Of a stretch of DNA of 64,000 nt, positions 63,510-64,000 are shown in pieces. The first letter of the stretch is position 1. Every line of letters starts with the position of its first letter. Made by a program: the position numbers and the translations under genes. The stretch lies in the NCBI GenBank assembly GCA_963575745.1, contig CAUYUJ010011203.1:110514-174513 (forward strand), written 5' to 3'. Under the pieces are notes generated by a model, which did not search any database, was not told the origin of the DNA, and saw only the letters and a list, made by a program, of their open reading frames with translations. This stretch comes from Prorocentrum cordatum. Its lineage: Eukaryota; Sar; Dinophyceae; Prorocentrales; Prorocentraceae.

Positions 63510-64000
63510 GCTCCGAACATGCATGTGTATGTTATTTTCTTTCGGCGGGAAGGGTACCGGGAAGGCCACCGCCGCTTGGCGCGGGCAAGAATCAGCACAA
63601 TTGCAGAACCAGATCTGCAATGAGTCAATCCGCGCGGATGTTTACCCAAGATCGACCTCTGGGGCCCGCTATCGGGCCCCAGAGGAGCAACGTGGGGCCC
63701 AGCAATAATGGATCTGGGACGGAAGCGCACACCTGGGGGAGGGGTCTGGACCTTTGGAGATGATACGCATTTGGGCCGCAATCAACATGCTCGACCACGA
63801 TCCAGAAAAGAGCAGAAGCTTCTCTGGAATATGGCCTTGCTATCCCAATAGAAATTTACCTCGCTAGCTCCGGCGAACGAAATGTAGTCCCTCGATTAAT
63901 GCGGGGCTCCGCGCAGCAACCTCGACGCATATTCGGGTGCACAGCGCGGGCCTTCGATTGTTTTCTGGCCAGACTTACGACCGCCTCAACACATGTTTGG
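63510..64000. other. Terminal unique stretch, no gene recognised
   Basis: Moderate GC with no simple repeat. ATCCGCGCGGATGTTTACCC at 63627 echoes the left flank of element D at 63388. The window ends before any gene is evident. Confidence 0.4.

Overview
The window is eukaryotic nuclear DNA with almost no intact gene. It is GC-rich and packed with microsatellites: (GTA)n/(TAC)n, (TCC)n/(GGA)n, (CT)n, (CA)n and about 1.3 kb of (GTGCGC)n/(GTGTGTGG)n. Minisatellites, satellites and many short dispersed elements fill most of the rest. One LINE-type retrotransposon is present, and a plant/dinoflagellate-type TTTAGGG motif occurs at 46.3 kb. Together these suggest a large repeat-rich protist genome, most likely a dinoflagellate. 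That is an inference: no spliced-leader relic, rRNA or conserved housekeeping gene was seen to prove it. A run of exactly 100 N at 3240-3339 marks an assembly gap.

Layout. 0-4.3 kb: GTA/TAC microsatellites that switch strand, an 88-bp tandem array, and a near-identical 477-bp duplication on both sides of the gap. 4.3-17 kb: degenerate tandem repeats, TCC tracts and the first dispersed elements. 17-20 kb: a G-rich satellite with an A+T-containing motif, split by an array with an ~11-bp period. 20-33 kb: no convincing gene, several dispersed repeats and a 590-bp TCC tract. 33.3-37.5 kb: a degenerate non-LTR retrotransposon on the minus strand (ORF1 coiled coil; ORF2 APE endonuclease plus reverse transcriptase), flanked by two ~11-bp-period arrays in opposite orientation. 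38-46 kb: more copies of the same short elements. 46.3-48.7 kb: a two-unit higher-order repeat starting at the telomere-like motif. 49-56 kb: two weak coding candidates and nested MITEs. 56-64 kb: another array, a candidate Ala/Glu-rich coding region, the long GT-rich tract, and short inverted-repeat elements.

The main result is a set of small, apparently non-autonomous element families recognised only by comparing copies within the window. (1) A ~190-bp family with ends reading GGCGCGCAAACATGGAT, with 3-bp flanking duplications at two copies. (2) An 85-160-bp family with TAAGTCGGGCCTGT ends and ~8-9-bp flanking duplications, as in Mutator-like elements. (3) A ~200-bp family with long inverted ends and a core rich in CGATGCATCGGCG. 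(4) Composite ~700-bp arrays of ~11-bp AAGAGG units with a defined head, a T-rich linker and a defined tail. No transposase for any family is visible here, so they would depend on enzymes encoded elsewhere.
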